The notes under the pieces: model-generated
What the model was told of the DNA's origin: nothing
The model's database searches: none
Seen by the model: only the letters and a program-made list of their open reading frames with translations
In this document: positions 12,183-23,412 of the stretch, piece after piece
How positions within the stretch are numbered: the stretch's first letter is position 1
How the letters are laid out: every line of letters starts with the position of its first letter
Made by a program: the position numbers and the translations under genes
From: Dendrophyllia cribrosa
Taxonomy: Eukaryota; Cnidaria; Anthozoa; Scleractinia; Dendrophylliidae
Length of the DNA: 64,000 nt
Assembly: GCA_024195265.1 (NCBI GenBank)
Contig: JAJLRJ010000013.1
Span: forward strand, 16,644,662 to 16,708,661
Reading direction: 5' to 3'

Positions 12183-12688
12183 ATGATTAGTAAATCCTAC
12201 ACATTTCAGGCTTCTTTACCAACATTGTGGCCAAATGGCCATGAAGCACACTTGACAGCTTCATTTTCACTGATTCAGTTATTGGACAGCAGCTGCAAAC
12301 CCAGCCTCGAACGCTTGAGGATGGCTTACTCTTGGGAGACAGTGGTTAGCCATGTCGCACCTACCTCATGACACCATACCTGAACGCTTCCACTGCTCAA
12401 AAGGAAGCCTTCAACAAAGCCCATACAAAGACCTGCGTGGCCATTGAACGAAAATTTGGGTGGTGGAAGAGGAGATTCCATGTTCTTCATTCCGAGATTC
12501 GCATGACACCAGAAAAAACATGCATTTTGATAGGGGCATGTGCAATCCTTCATAATATTGCCATCCTCAGGAATGAGCCAATGGATGCAGGCTTTGAAAA
12601 CATTGAAGATCAACCAGAACTTACAGAATATTGTGGCCGTGAGGATGAAAAGGCTGTGAGGGACTACATTTGTGACATGTTTTTTTAA
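12183..12688 (+). pseudogene. Second PIF/Harbinger transposase, C-terminal part only
   Basis: The last third of a Harbinger transposase is readable from about 12300 to the TAA near 12688. Key features are MTPYLNASTAQKEAFNKAHT, then KTCVAIERKFGWWKRRF with the catalytic Glu in IERKFG, then a conserved CAILHNIAI segment. Upstream, only scraps such as SYTFQASLPTLWPNGHEAHL can be read, in shifted frames, so the first two catalytic Asp residues are lost or unreadable. It differs clearly from the transposase at 10314-11469 and belongs to another Harbinger lineage. It converges on the Myb-like gene at 13822-14802. Confidence 0.75.
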
Positions 12689-12699
12689 AATGTTTATTT

Positions 12700-13821
12700 C
12701 ATGCCCCAGTTTCAAATGACATTGTTTAGCAAACACAACCTTTACTATCATCTTGCATGTAAAAGTGTTGTGTTACAAAGACCTCAATTGTATTTTTGCC
12801 TTAACAGAGATAAAATTACTTTGGTGACATGTTGTTTTTGTCAATGCTATTATTGTTTTGTTTTGCCCTCTCCTTACTCCAATTCTTAGAAATTTGCTTA
12901 AGAGACCATTTTATTGCAAACAATGTGAAAATAAAATGCCAAGATAGCTTCAAAGACAGGCGAAAAAAACAAGCATGTAAGTTTATTATGTGGAAGCATA
13001 AAAATGGCTATTGTAAAGAGAAACTTGTAACACAACACTGTATGCAATTACTGCTACCTTATTTAAGGTTCAGCTGTCTGTGATCTGTGATCTGTTGTTT
13101 GAAAGTATGAAAGGTAGGGGTTTACAATAGTTTTATTGTTTTGTTCCCCTTATGACTTTAACAACATTGCATGAATTTGCTATATATTACTAAGAAACTT
13201 GTACGGTTTCAAGGTGTACTAAATTATGTCAAGGTGAAGTGACAACATAAAGCACCAGCAAATATTAATGAAGTATTTAATACAGTAACATGTTCACATG
13301 ACAAATGCATGTGCATAATAAATGCCTGTTTTTCGTTGTGTGATGAACTGTTGTAACAAGAAGAAGGTCCAAATCAATTATAACACGAAGACTGAAAACT
13401 ACAAAATGTGTCAACCAATTGTGACATGAACTTCATCTGGACATGGTCCACTGCTACAAAAGCCAAAGTTAAAAATCAGACAACCTGATTAACTTTTTAC
13501 TTGTTATTTTGTTTCAGAGTGAACATAAACACTCATCATAAGTTATTCTTTTATGCCAACGTCGAAAAAATACAGAACCGAATGTTGCACAAGCAAAATA
13601 TATAGCTCTGTAAATATAAGATGGGCTGTCTCTAAATAAAACAAATAAAATACCATTTTGACTTGAACCATGCTCACAAAACAATATAATAAGTGACAAA
13701 ACAAACTCTTCCCTTATTTTGATTTTTGCACAGAAATAAAAACTTACTGTAACACCATAGAACAAGCAAATGACATACATAAACAGGGTTCTCATTATGT
13801 GGTAGCAGCTAAGCAATTTAA
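12700..13821. other. Intergenic spacer of the second Harbinger element; no gene
   Basis: AT-rich sequence lies between the 3' ends of the two convergent Harbinger genes. Open frames here show no conserved motif. Confidence 0.4.
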
Positions 13822-14802
13822 TTAAACACACTCATTAACTTGACCCTGCAAAAGCTGGACTTGCAGCTCTAATTTTCGTTGTTTCAAAATTAAGTTTTCT
13901 TTCTTGAGCGAAAGACATTCATACTGAAGTTCCAACACGTTGTCGTGCGTGAGTTTTCTTTTCTTCCTTGGCTTCATGCCAACAACCTCCACATCAGCAT
14001 CCTGATTGTTGGCTACACTTTCACAAACCCAGGAATTCTCAATGGGTGTTGCGGCTTCTGGACCTAAGAGAAATTATAGAATTACTCACATGTCTAAGTT
14101 TACAAACTTTATATAAGAACTTATACCTGCTCAAATGCCACGCAGCTCAGTTACGTTCATACACGTCCAACGTGCAAAACAAACCAGCAAAATTATTTTC
14201 GCAGAGCACAAAATCTTTCTCAGAGAATGTCCAGCCTCTAAAGTTTTAACACTTATCTTTTTCTCAGAAGTGTCCACACTTGCCGTTCCATCACAACATG
14301 CACAGCTTGAGAACAACTCAAAATGTTCAAAAGGTAAACGTAATAAAAATCTGGCCGACAAATAGTGAGCAATCACATGACAACTTTCGTAACAATAGCA
14401 TTGTTTAAATACCTGCTTCAAACCCATTCAAACCACTGAAAGCCGGTGTGTCCTCAAAAACTTCAATAATTTTTTCGCTGGATTAACTCGGGGGCTATGG
14501 AGCTGGACCGCCTCCAGTTTTCTGTGTTTCCCTCCTAAATGTGGAAAACTCTTTCTTTGCGGTACCATGCAAATTTCTCCATTTATCCTTTACTTCTGTA
14601 ACCGTTCAGCCTGCCATCCCTACTGCATTTACGGCCTCGGTTATTTCTCAGTTAGGTTGTTTGAAAATTTCAACTGGATCACTGCAAGGTGATTTTTAAC
14701 CTTTTCCGTAATTACGGAAATCTCATTCACGGAAAAATTTGGTTTTCTTTTTCTTCCTTTTGATTCACCGATAACTTCACGTTCATTTTCACTTTCCGCC
14801 AT
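13822..14802 (-). pseudogene. Second Harbinger ORF1 (Myb/NAIF1-like), spliced, broken
   Basis: Read right to left, the gene starts at ATG 14802 with an acidic, then basic, leader (MAESENEREVIGES, GRKRKPNFS). A Myb-like trihelix region follows, including VITEKVKNHLAVIQ and, in shifted frames, a WRNLH-type segment. Exon 1 ends at GLNGFEAG with donor CAG|GTATTT near 14412. The last exon, 13822-14065, follows acceptor TCTCTTAG and encodes a leucine-rich helix (VLELQYECLSLKKENLILKQ) with stop at 13822-13824. Stops near 14660 and frame changes show decay. Gene order mirrors the left Harbinger element. The Myb assignment is from remembered family patterns. Confidence 0.65.
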
Positions 14803-15023
14803 TTTTCTTTTCTTTTCACAGGAGTTCCTGCTTTTAATTTCGTCACTGACCGCAGCTGCTATATTTTGCTGCGTTCAGCCGCGTACGTGAAAATAACCAG
14901 TCTGACCCGTTTGTTCTGACCTTAATCAGTGGATAGTTAATCGAGGGATAAATCTGTTTTCAGGAACACCTTTTTATCCTCCGATTAGTTATCCAGAGGA
15001 TAAGAATTTTAAGCGTGGATTAA

Positions 15024-15682
15024 GGTTACCGTGTACCTTCAGGTCGAAATTTTATTGAATTTTTTTTTGGGGGCGTCAAAATAAAGTTTACAGAATGAAC
15101 TTTCGTCCAATAAAAAAAGTATCGAAAAATAGTTAAAATTGACGCAGAGATGATGGTATAACGTTTGTGCGGAGCTTGTTTATGAAGCGATATATTTTTC
15201 TAAGCGCTGTTTCCTCAAAGTTTATTTTTCACTTGTAGGGGATACTTTAAAGAGCTTCAACTCAAAGGGAATTTGTTCGATTTTCCTCAAATTTGGACAG
15301 AAGCTGGGCTAACATGTAATCAACAAAAACGTGTCGGCGAATTTCTTATTTTCGTCAAGAGCCATTTCCGTGCGATCACTCCAATTTTTTTCTCCCTTTT
15401 TCGAAAATATTCTGTAACTTTTCACTGCAATTGAATGTGGGTAATCGCCGACACGCTTTTTTAGCGCTTCGTGTCCGGAAATCTGAGAATAAAATCAAAT
15501 TAGCAAAATACAATAATTGCTTTGAGTTATAGCGTTTTAAAGCTGATTCGGACGTTCGAATTTAGACGTCGTAAGAAATTTCTATAAGCTTTAATTTGAT
15601 ATCTGGGTTTAGGTATATTAAGCGTAATCTTAAGACGCTAGAGCTGTTATACTGGAGACACCTCCGAAGGTACATGGTAACC
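15024..15682. mobile_element. 659-bp non-autonomous element with TTAA target duplication (copy 1)
   Basis: The ends are inverted: AGGTTACCGTGTACCTTC on the left and GAAGGTACATGGTAACCT on the right. TTAA flanks both sides at 15020-15023 and 15683-15686. No long reading frame lies inside. TTAA specificity is the hallmark of piggyBac-type transposition, so this is probably a piggyBac-mobilised MITE. A second copy lies at 20789-21508 in the same orientation. Confidence 0.85.
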
Positions 15683-15686
15683 TTAA

Positions 15687-16055
15687 GCGCTAATTGGGGG
15701 ATAGTTTAATCGGCTTTTCAGCAACCGGGTCCAGTAGTAGATTTATATGAAGTATGATGTATACCTTCAATTCACATTCCTTTCGATAGTAACATCTTTG
15801 TACGATTAACTGACCAATTGATGCCTTGATGATTATTACTTAGAGCTTTATTTCATAAAATTTTCAATGTCATGGAAACAAAGATTAAATTCTCTACCAA
15901 GTTAGAAAGGGAGAACATAGAGGCAGCGACTTGGTACCAGTTATTTAAGGATTTGGTTTAGAGTTATTGGTATGTCCTTGCACAAAATGTTGTACAAATT
16001 TACCTTATTATTAAAGGATATTGAGATTTTCCAGTGTATGCCTGTTATCTTATCA
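15687..16055. other. No gene seen
   Basis: AT-rich sequence between two small mobile elements; nothing recognisable. Confidence 0.4.
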
Positions 16056-16223
16056 TACACCGAATGCAAATATGGCAGCCAATTTATTATTATTTTATAT
16101 GTATCTTAATTAGCCTCACTCAGAGTAAACATTCTTTTGAACGTTGCACATACAGCCAGTGAGGCTAATTAACATACACATAAAATAATAATAAATCAGC
16201 TGCAATATTTGCATTCGGTGTAT
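16056..16223. mobile_element. Foldback element with about 65-bp inverted arms
   Basis: The left arm (16056-16120) and right arm (16158-16223) are near-perfect inverted copies. They share TACACCGAATGCAAATAT, a TTATTATTATTTTAT stretch and TTAATTAGCCTCACT, separated by about 37 bp. No coding capacity. A short palindromic MITE of unknown family. Confidence 0.8.
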
Positions 16224-16778
16224 ACTGTCAGCATTTTGATTGGACAGAAGGAAGTGCAGTCCTGATGTAACTGTATATAAAAGTGCAGAACATGAAAATT
16301 TGTAAGTATGTCAACTCTGCACTCCTACTTTATCCAGTCACAAATGAAAAAAATAATGACATTTAAGTTGCATCACCAGTGAAGATTTCCAGTCAACCCA
16401 AAGAAACCTGAAGACCCTTTTCTACCTCAGTAGGTCGCCATATACTTTGCAAATCTTAACCCTCGGGCTACACAATCATCTTGGATTTTAATCAAAATTC
16501 AAATTTATCAAAAAAGTAGTGCAGAAATTGAAATTTTCTTTCAACAGAATTGCAAAATATATAATTAGATATTTTCTGCTCTGTGGTAGCATTTCTTAAG
16601 CCACAAAAAGTAAAAGACCTGTCTTCTTTATTCCAAAAATGGCTTGAACTCATGCTGGTTACGACGTCATATTTCTATCATTACCATAGCAACCAGAACT
16701 TTGCAAAACTTGACAATAAATGCTATAGGAAAATAAACTTTAAGAGGAGGTGGTATGTCATTCAGAGTGGAATGTCAT
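16224..16778. other. No gene seen
   Basis: AT-rich sequence leading to the 3' end of the integrase-like pseudogene. It contains TTACCATAGCAAC (16681-16693), another X-box-like half on the minus strand. Confidence 0.4.
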
Positions 16779-17882
16779 TCAGTATGTTAAGCTTCCAATC
16801 TCTTCAATAAGTCGCAGATAGAGGTCAAGTCCTTCGTCAACATCTTGTGGTGAGTGCATTCCTAGCACAGTCGTTACTGTTAGGGCAAACTTTTCAAACT
16901 CTTCACTAAAATCAGCGGGACACATGGTCAAATTATCAATAAACTCTTCTACTTCATGGCGGTCAACGTTTACTTTGTAGTCTTCTGTGTTGTAGAGGTT
17001 GGGTAGGAAATACATGCAATCGGGTCTTCCCCTGGGACCACTGCTGTTACCAGATTTACTTGAGGCTATGTGATGTTGATTCCACATTTCGGCTACTTGA
17101 TAAAGCTCATCTCTCAATATTTGCATAAAGCGAAATCGAATACACTCCTGGTGAACTGGGTCAGAGCCAATAAATAGGCCCAAGTCTGACAAATCTTTAA
17201 AAAAATTAATCCACCAACGGGGGCCATATTTTACAAGTTGTGACCAATAGGCTTCAATTCTTTGGTTTGCTGTGGATCTGCCAAAAGCAAAACATCCCAC
17301 ACCAGCATTTTCATCATTGTGGGCAGACCTAAAGAAAGTATGAATTGCCTCTATCACACTGTTTTCAGTTCCATCATCTGATCTGATCTTCCTCAGTACT
17401 CCATCTGAATGCTTCACAGCATCGAGATAGTATTTAGCAAATGGGTTTTTGTTTGTGGAACCCTCCTACAGCCAAATAAGCTGTCTCGAAAAACCATCAA
17501 TACATTCATGCACGCTAAAGCCATATGGTTTTAATTTGTCGTGACCATCGATATGCCAAATGAAATTCGGTTCTTTTGAGTGGTATGCTCGTCGGCTATC
17601 TACACCATCAGGAACAAGTTCTCTGAGACACCTCATGACTTTTGCCCTTTTAACAATAACTCCCTTCTTTCAGAGCCTTGCCCACATCTTACAGTATCCC
17701 ATAAAACAACCACTTTTACCAAGTTCCTTCTCGATGATATCCTTCAGTTCATCGTCAGATACATGGTCTCTTCTTGATAACCCTAAAGATCGAAGACGTC
17801 TTTTCAGGGTTGATAAACTTATAACTATGCCATGGAGCTTCAAATTATCTCTCATGCAGGGTGTATACGTCGGTAAAGGCAT
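16779..17882 (-). pseudogene. DDE integrase-core transposase (putative integrase family), broken
   Basis: Read right to left from ATG 17882, the N-terminal helix-turn-helix-like part contains HGIVISLSTLKRRLRSLGLS (about 17800). The catalytic triad of a retroviral-type integrase fold is visible: Asp in WHIDGHDKLKPYGF (about 17540), Asp in RSDDGTEN (about 17370) and Glu in NQRIEAYWSQL (about 17260). A conserved C-terminal region follows with PRWWINFFKDLSDLGLF and GRPDCMYFLPNLYN. Stops and frame changes between about 17420 and 17640 separate the N-terminal part from the main open segment of 212 residues, so it is inactive. Related proteins are scattered in fish and cnidarian genomes (recollection). 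It may be Ginger-related, but the class is uncertain. Confidence 0.7.
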
Positions 17883-17904
17883 TTTCTACCTTATTGAAGC
17901 TTAG

Positions 17905-18169
17905 AGATTTGGAGATTTGTTCGTTGGAATCAAGATGGACAAGATGGCGGAGGATTAAAATTCCCGCGGTTTTGGTAGATGAGAGAGTTCTGGTAGCTAA
18001 TCAAAAAATAAAACTGGACTGTCAAAAAAAAACTGGACCGTGTAAAAGTATAAGTGGACTGTGTAAAAAAAAAACTAGACTGTCAAAAAACAACACTGGA
18101 CTGTGACCCTCCTGGGCCATCGTAATAGACCTCTTAAATACAGTTCAGCGTCATACACATTGTAGCACC
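17905..18169. repeat. Short array of ACTGGACTGT-type units (18007-18106)
   Basis: Five units on the theme ACTGGACTGT are separated by A-runs: AACTGGACTGTC, AACTGGACCGTG, AGTGGACTGTG, AACTAGACTGTC and CACTGGACTGTG. The array lies just upstream of the integrase-like pseudogene. Similar subterminal arrays mark the Ginger element at 52-57.5 kb, so this could be one end of the transposon, but I found no matching array on the other side. Confidence 0.55.
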
Positions 18170-18560
18170 AACTATTGTTTGAAAAGAAAGCAAGAAAACT
18201 CTGAATTACAGTGTCGCTTTAAATACCTTTTTCATCTCTGTGACAAAACACAACTACAGTTTGAACCTGTAAACTCAAAAGATAAGACACTGAAATACAG
18301 GGCGAAAATAGTAAAACGAAATGATCCAAGGTTGAAAAACAATCAAAGAACTAAACTTTAAGGCTGGAGAGCAAATTGTGACATCCAGATTTTAATTGAT
18401 CAACATGCTTGTGTGGAGTATCTTACCAAATATGCCGCCAAAAAGGAGAACCAAAGTCACCCATGTTAATAGACATATTTAAATCTGTCATGAAATCTGT
18501 TGATGTCAGCACTGACCCACATAAAGCTAACAAAGGAGACTTTTGTCTGATTGGTCAACG
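18170..18560 (+). pseudogene. Helitron replicase/helicase fragment
   Basis: A frame from about 18179 reads FKYLFHLCDKTQLQFEP, then VKRNDPRLKNNQRTKL, is broken by TAA at 18359-18361, and continues in the same frame as GWRANCDIQILIDQHACVEY and LTKYAAK. The order RNDP, then W-RAN-CDIQ, then C-EY--KYA-K, matches the linker between the rolling-circle Rep region and the PIF1-like helicase of Helitrons. A frameshift follows near 18455. Only about 120 residues remain. Confidence 0.65.
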
Positions 18561-20788
18561 CTTTCCCTAGTACCCAGGTTCCTCTTACACTCGAGCAAGA
18601 GAAATCTTATAAACAAACATGGCGGCTGAAGGGAAGATTTCTACTTGTCTTTTGCTTATCACTTGTTCTAGAGTTTTAGATAAAAATAGCGATGTCCAGT
18701 CTTTTTTCAGAATGGCGGGAAAAGGAATGGCAAGGGTTGTTTTATGGGCAGGAAATCTTTTTGTTTTTGCAGAAGTCTTTGCTTTTGCAAGCGAGCAAAT
18801 TTTCCCTCCGTGGTTACTATTTAAGTTTATTGTTTCTTTATATTATGTCTCGAAACAAATGCACTGAATACGGAGCAACTCGTTCCAAAAGCAGATATGT
18901 TGGGTTAGGAGGGAAAATGTTGTGCAAAAAGTGCTACAACAAGATAAGGAGAGCTTCAGCTGTGTCTGAGGACGATGAAAGTTCAGCCGCGGCAGTCCTG
19001 TGAACCGAAGGAGACAAGATAAACTTCACATAAATTCCTTATACATGTATTACGCTTGAAGTGATAGTAGTAATTTCGCTCCTTTTTAATTAATTTCAGT
19101 TTTGTTTTTGCTTTTTACCTTTACAATTTTACTCTTTATTTGAAACAGACTAAGCATTGCCAGAAGTGCCTGTGTTTCCGGCGCCGCCTCATGTTGTTTT
19201 AAGTGAGAATGTGTGTGGACCTTTTTGTACACTGCAATTTAGGCTCAGAAGACAGACACTACACAGAAAACGTTTGAATACAGGAAAAACATTTTATAAA
19301 GTCAAATGATCTACATGTAAGTGTCATTTTGATAATAATATTATCTTTTGATGTCTCAATAATTTATTAGAATTTAATACAACGGGGAGCTAATTTACTC
19401 CTTTATTGAATTTCTTGTTAATCCCAGGTTGATAGGTTTGTAATTCTCTACCCCTGTATCAAACAAAGCTGTTTGTTTTGGTGTATTTTTTTGCATAGGT
19501 GCAGCAAGCCCTCAGTTTTATTTTTTAGAATAATAATATTCCAAGTGTGACCATCCCTCCAGGGGGCATCCTTATTAAAAGCAAGATTTAATCAATTTTA
19601 AAAAAATCATCACTTTTGTACCAGCCCCACGCAAGTGCTTTTGTATTCTTTGCTAATTCCTTCTGTCTTCACATATTTTATGTGACAGGGGTAATTATGG
19701 CCACTTGAAAAGATTTTAATGGCTGGAAAATTACAGATTTCTTAAAAAATTAGTTGTAGACTTTGAAAAGCTCTGCAATGTTGCAGAACTGATTATTATT
19801 ACAGTCATTTTTGTTTGTAGCAAAAGGACAAGACAGCTAATTTCCTAGTCATATGACTTTTAATGCATTATACAGTCATGTTAAAGACAAGTGATTTATC
19901 AAAATGTCTGTTGTTAATGATGTTATGAGGTTTAATACTGAACAGTGTTTTGTAATTTTATGTCTTCAGCTTGGAATTGAAATTTTTATAAGCTTGTTTG
20001 CTAGAAAGTGTAATTTCCCATCTGTTATGAAAGAATGTTGGGTTTGGGCAAATGAAAATGTAGAGCTTTTATATAACTGCCTGATCTTTCTTTTGTTTTG
20101 AAACCTTGTTTTCAGGTGACAAATTCAAAGAAGAAGTGAGGAGACTGCAAGGGGTCTTCAGTGTCGCTGTGAAAAAACAAAGAACCACTGATTTATGAGC
20201 CTGAGGAATTTTTAAAGTTTTGTTCCTTGCATGGTGCAGCAAATCTTTTTAATTTTATTTTGTCAAGCACGACATCCCGTCATTCTGAGGATAGAATTTT
20301 AGTAAATCGTCAATGCACAGTTGTTATTTTATATCAGTTATGTTTCAGTCTTTCACAAAAATTTAATGATAATGGTCTCTTTTTACACTTTTCTGATTTA
20401 ACAGTCTGGAATTGAAACTCAGCGTCTTTTGGGTACAAGTTGCTCAAGTAAAGCAATCAGTAGAAATTGTTCAGCCATCGGCAGAGAAAATGTTAATTTA
20501 TTAAACCAAGCAATCAAAGAAGCTGTTGAAAAGAAGCATGCCATCCTGATGGTGATAGATGACTACCACAACATCCACACAAGACGACCATTGGATGAAA
20601 AATTTACCTGAAAAGTGGACCACATGGCAACTATCATCATCAAGATTGTTAAAGAAGCTCCTGCCATTCCTTCTTTTTCTTGTAAATAATTTATGTTGTA
20701 ATCAGTTATTTGGTCAAGTAAGTTCTAGTTTGTTTGCCTCGTCAATGCCAGAGTTAACCTGTTCATTTTTTTATCCTCGTTCATTTAA

Positions 20789-21508
20789 GGTTACAGTGTA
20801 CCTTCAGATCGAAAATTTATTGAATTTTTTTTTTGGCGTCAAAACAAAGTTTACAGAATGAACTTTCATCCAAAAAAAAAAATTATCGCAAAATAGTGAA
20901 AATTGACGGAGAAATGACGGTATAACTTTTGTGGGCGGAGTTTGTTTATGAAGCGATATGTTTTTCTAAGCGCTGTTTTCTCAAAGTTAATTTTTCGCTT
21001 GTAGGGGACACTTTAAAGAGCTACAACTCAATGGGAATTTGTTCGATTTTCCTCAAATTTGGACACAAGCTAGGCTAACATATAATCAACAAAAACCTGT
21101 CGGTGAATTTCTTATTTTCGAAAACTTTTTCGTTAAGAGCCATTTCCGTGCGATCGCTCCAACTTTTTTTCTCCCTTTTTTGAAAATATTCTGTAACTTT
21201 TCACTGCCATTGAATATGGGAAATCGCCGACACGTTTTTTTAGCGCTTCGTGTCCGGAAATCCGAGAACAAATCAAATTAGCAAAATAAAATAATCGCTT
21301 TGAGTTATAGCGTTTTAAAGCTGATTCGGACGTTCGAATTTAGACGTCGTAAACAATTCGACAATTCATTTTATTACCAAATGGTTTCCATATTTAGATA
21401 GCCAGCTCTATAAGCTTTAATTTGATATCTGGGTTTAGGTATATTAAGTGTAATCTTAAGACGCTAGAGCTGTTATACTGGAGACACCCCCGAAGGTACA
21501 CTGTAACC
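20789..21508. mobile_element. 720-bp non-autonomous element with TTAA target duplication (copy 2)
   Basis: The ends read AGGTTACAGTGTACCTTC and the inverted GAAGGTACACTGTAACCT. TTAA flanks it at 20785-20788 and 21509-21512. The interior is closely similar to copy 1 (15024-15682) with a few insertions, including about 45 bp near 21345-21410. It sits in a presumed intron of the RING-like gene. Confidence 0.85.
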
Positions 21509-22557
21509 TTAAGGATGTTTATTTAATTGATTTTGTTAAATCACCTTTAAAAAGTAGGCAGGATTACAATAATGCATTTGATCTTGTTTTGCAAGCCGCC
21601 ATGAGAGAGAATCTCACTAAGTATGTTGAGTAATGCCAGCTGTCTGGCCTGGCCAATTTTTCTCAAGGCAAATAGTGTACCAGAAAGCCAGTCAAGCAAC
21701 AACAACTGCAGGCAATGTTCTCCTGGGTTCCTTTCTTCATCCACTCAGCTCTGTCATTCCCACTTTGGGACCTTTGCATGTGGACCTTAGTGCTGATGAG
21801 GATATTGTTTTAGGTTATATGCCCTTAATGAAATTTGTTTGAGTCTGTTTTTCCAGGTAGAAAACTGGCACACAAGCCACGACCTTGGAGGATTCAATTT
21901 CTTTAGGAATTAATTTATGGTGGATGGCTTTTGATAAGGACTGTGGTGAAATCTGTTTTTTCTAAAGTTAAAGATGATCAGCATGGTATTTTGTTGAATA
22001 TTTTTAGATAATTATAAGTCTTTTGGCACTTTGCAGTTACAGCATTTTGCTTAAGTTGAATCGCTTTGATGATTATTTCTGTTCAATTTTCAGGATTTGG
22101 ATTATGTTTTTTTTGTTTCCACAGGAAGAATTACAACAAACCCTCCTTGTTTTGGTTAAGTAATATTTTATTTTGGAAGACAAATGGCTGCGACGATATT
22201 TATAACTACTATTCAAATTTTCTTAGTGTAATTGATGAATATTTTGTTGAGTTTGTTCACAGCCTAACAAGGAAATCCACCAGCCCATCAGACATTGTTG
22301 AGCAACTACGCCACAAGCTGTTTTATCTTTTTGCATCTGGGGAAAGGCAAGCAAACTTTCGTGCAGCCTTCACCCCTTCTAAGAATTATGTTTTTAGGCG
22401 ACGTCAACTTACTTCTTTATTTTCCAGGGTTGCTTCGGTAATTGTTAGCATTTTAGGTACCATCACAACTGCAGCTGAGCCAGCTGTTCCACTACCCAGG
22501 ACACCAGGGCAAAGAAGAGATTTCTGGAAAGTGCCAGCGTTGTTTGGGGATGTACCT

Positions 22558-22684
22558 GTTGTAGTTCAATTTTATCCTTGGTTCAATTTTGATTTTCCTT
22601 TGTTTTATATTCATTATCATATATTAACATAGAAAATAACAATGGAAAATCAAAATTGAACCAAGGGTAAAATTGAACTACAAC
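22558..22684. mobile_element. Foldback element, 44-bp arms with about one mismatch
   Basis: GTTGTAGTTCAATTTT at 22558 is matched in inverted order by AAAATTGAACTACAAC ending at 22684. The arms are 22558-22601 and 22641-22684 around a 39-nt AT-rich loop. It lies between the last acidic-rich exon and the RING exon, where its left arm supplies spurious in-frame codons. Confidence 0.8.
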
Positions 22685-23406
22685 ATACCCATGAAAACAG
22701 ATCTCATGCCCCTTTGGTTTCAATTCCACCCTCACCCTGACCAGGGTAAGAGATGCGATCTTTTGCATTGCACAAAGTCAATGGACACACCCTGGAAAAT
22801 CTTTGAGGGTTGTTGGCATTCCCTTCATTTATCTTGTTTAGATGTAGTTGATACTTGCCCTATTTGCAGGAAAGGAATTGAAGATGCAATAAAATCTTTA
22901 TCATATGCAGCTAATAAATCTGTTCAATCTCAGGGGAATACAGGTAGTGTTGACAGTGTCACAGCAAGGCGGAACACCAGCAAAAAGAAAACAAGGAAAG
23001 ATTGTGCAAAGAGGTCCCAGGAAAAAGAAACGTTTGTGTGATGTTGTTGAGCAATCTCCACGAAAGTCTGGCAAGTAGTTCAGTATCAAAAGAAATGAGA
23101 GCTCGTGAAAGGGAAGACAGAGAATTTTTCAGGCAAGTCATGGGAATGATGTCTCAAACCATGATGGGCATGACTCAGCTCATCGTACAAGGAGCTGGTC
23201 CAGGGCTGGTCCAGGGCTGGGCCATTCACCGGGCCTACAGCCCATGTACCCACCTCCTATGCCCTTTGGAGGATATGTACCACCTTCACACAGGCCATCA
23301 TCTCCCAGTTCCTTCACAACAGATCAAACTACATCTGGTGATGAAGTGTTAGACCCTTTCAGTCTGTAGCAGCACCTGCTCATGTTGTGTTCTTCCATTG
23401 TTATTA

Positions 23407-23412
23407 AATAAA
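23407..23412 (+). promoter_or_regulatory. Poly(A) signal AATAAA
   Basis: A canonical AATAAA lies about 60 nt past the last recognisable coding segment of the RING-like gene, consistent with its 3' end. Confidence 0.55.

Larger units (their letters stand above)
18845..23370 (+). pseudogene. Decayed multi-exon repeat gene: zinc ribbon, candidate DDE-like core, RING-like finger
   Basis: Several exon-like segments lie in order on one strand. 18845-19003 encodes MSRNKCTEYGATRSKSRYV then MLCKKCYNK, a zinc ribbon whose second Cys is Tyr. 20423-20680 has VEKKHAILMVIDDYHNIHTR, then, after a frameshift, KVDHMATIIIK. 21640-21900 has VIPTLGPLHVDLSADEDIVL. 22070-22557 has CFFCFHRKNYNKPSLFWLSN and FLSVIDEYFVEFVHSLTR. 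22686-23040 has a C-x-H-C...WHSLHLSC...CPICRKG RING-like finger. A basic tail and coil (EMRAREREDREFFRQVMGMM) are in a shifted frame to about 23350. A poly(A) signal follows. I know this as a recurrent cnidarian gene family but not its name. The spaced acidic residues make a transposase possible, though unproven. Stops, frameshifts and two nested MITEs show it is dead. Confidence 0.55.

Noticed and set aside
14131..14427. 98-aa Cys-rich frame on the minus strand
   Set aside because: It lies largely in the intron of the second Harbinger Myb-like gene and spans its splice donor; no family resemblance.
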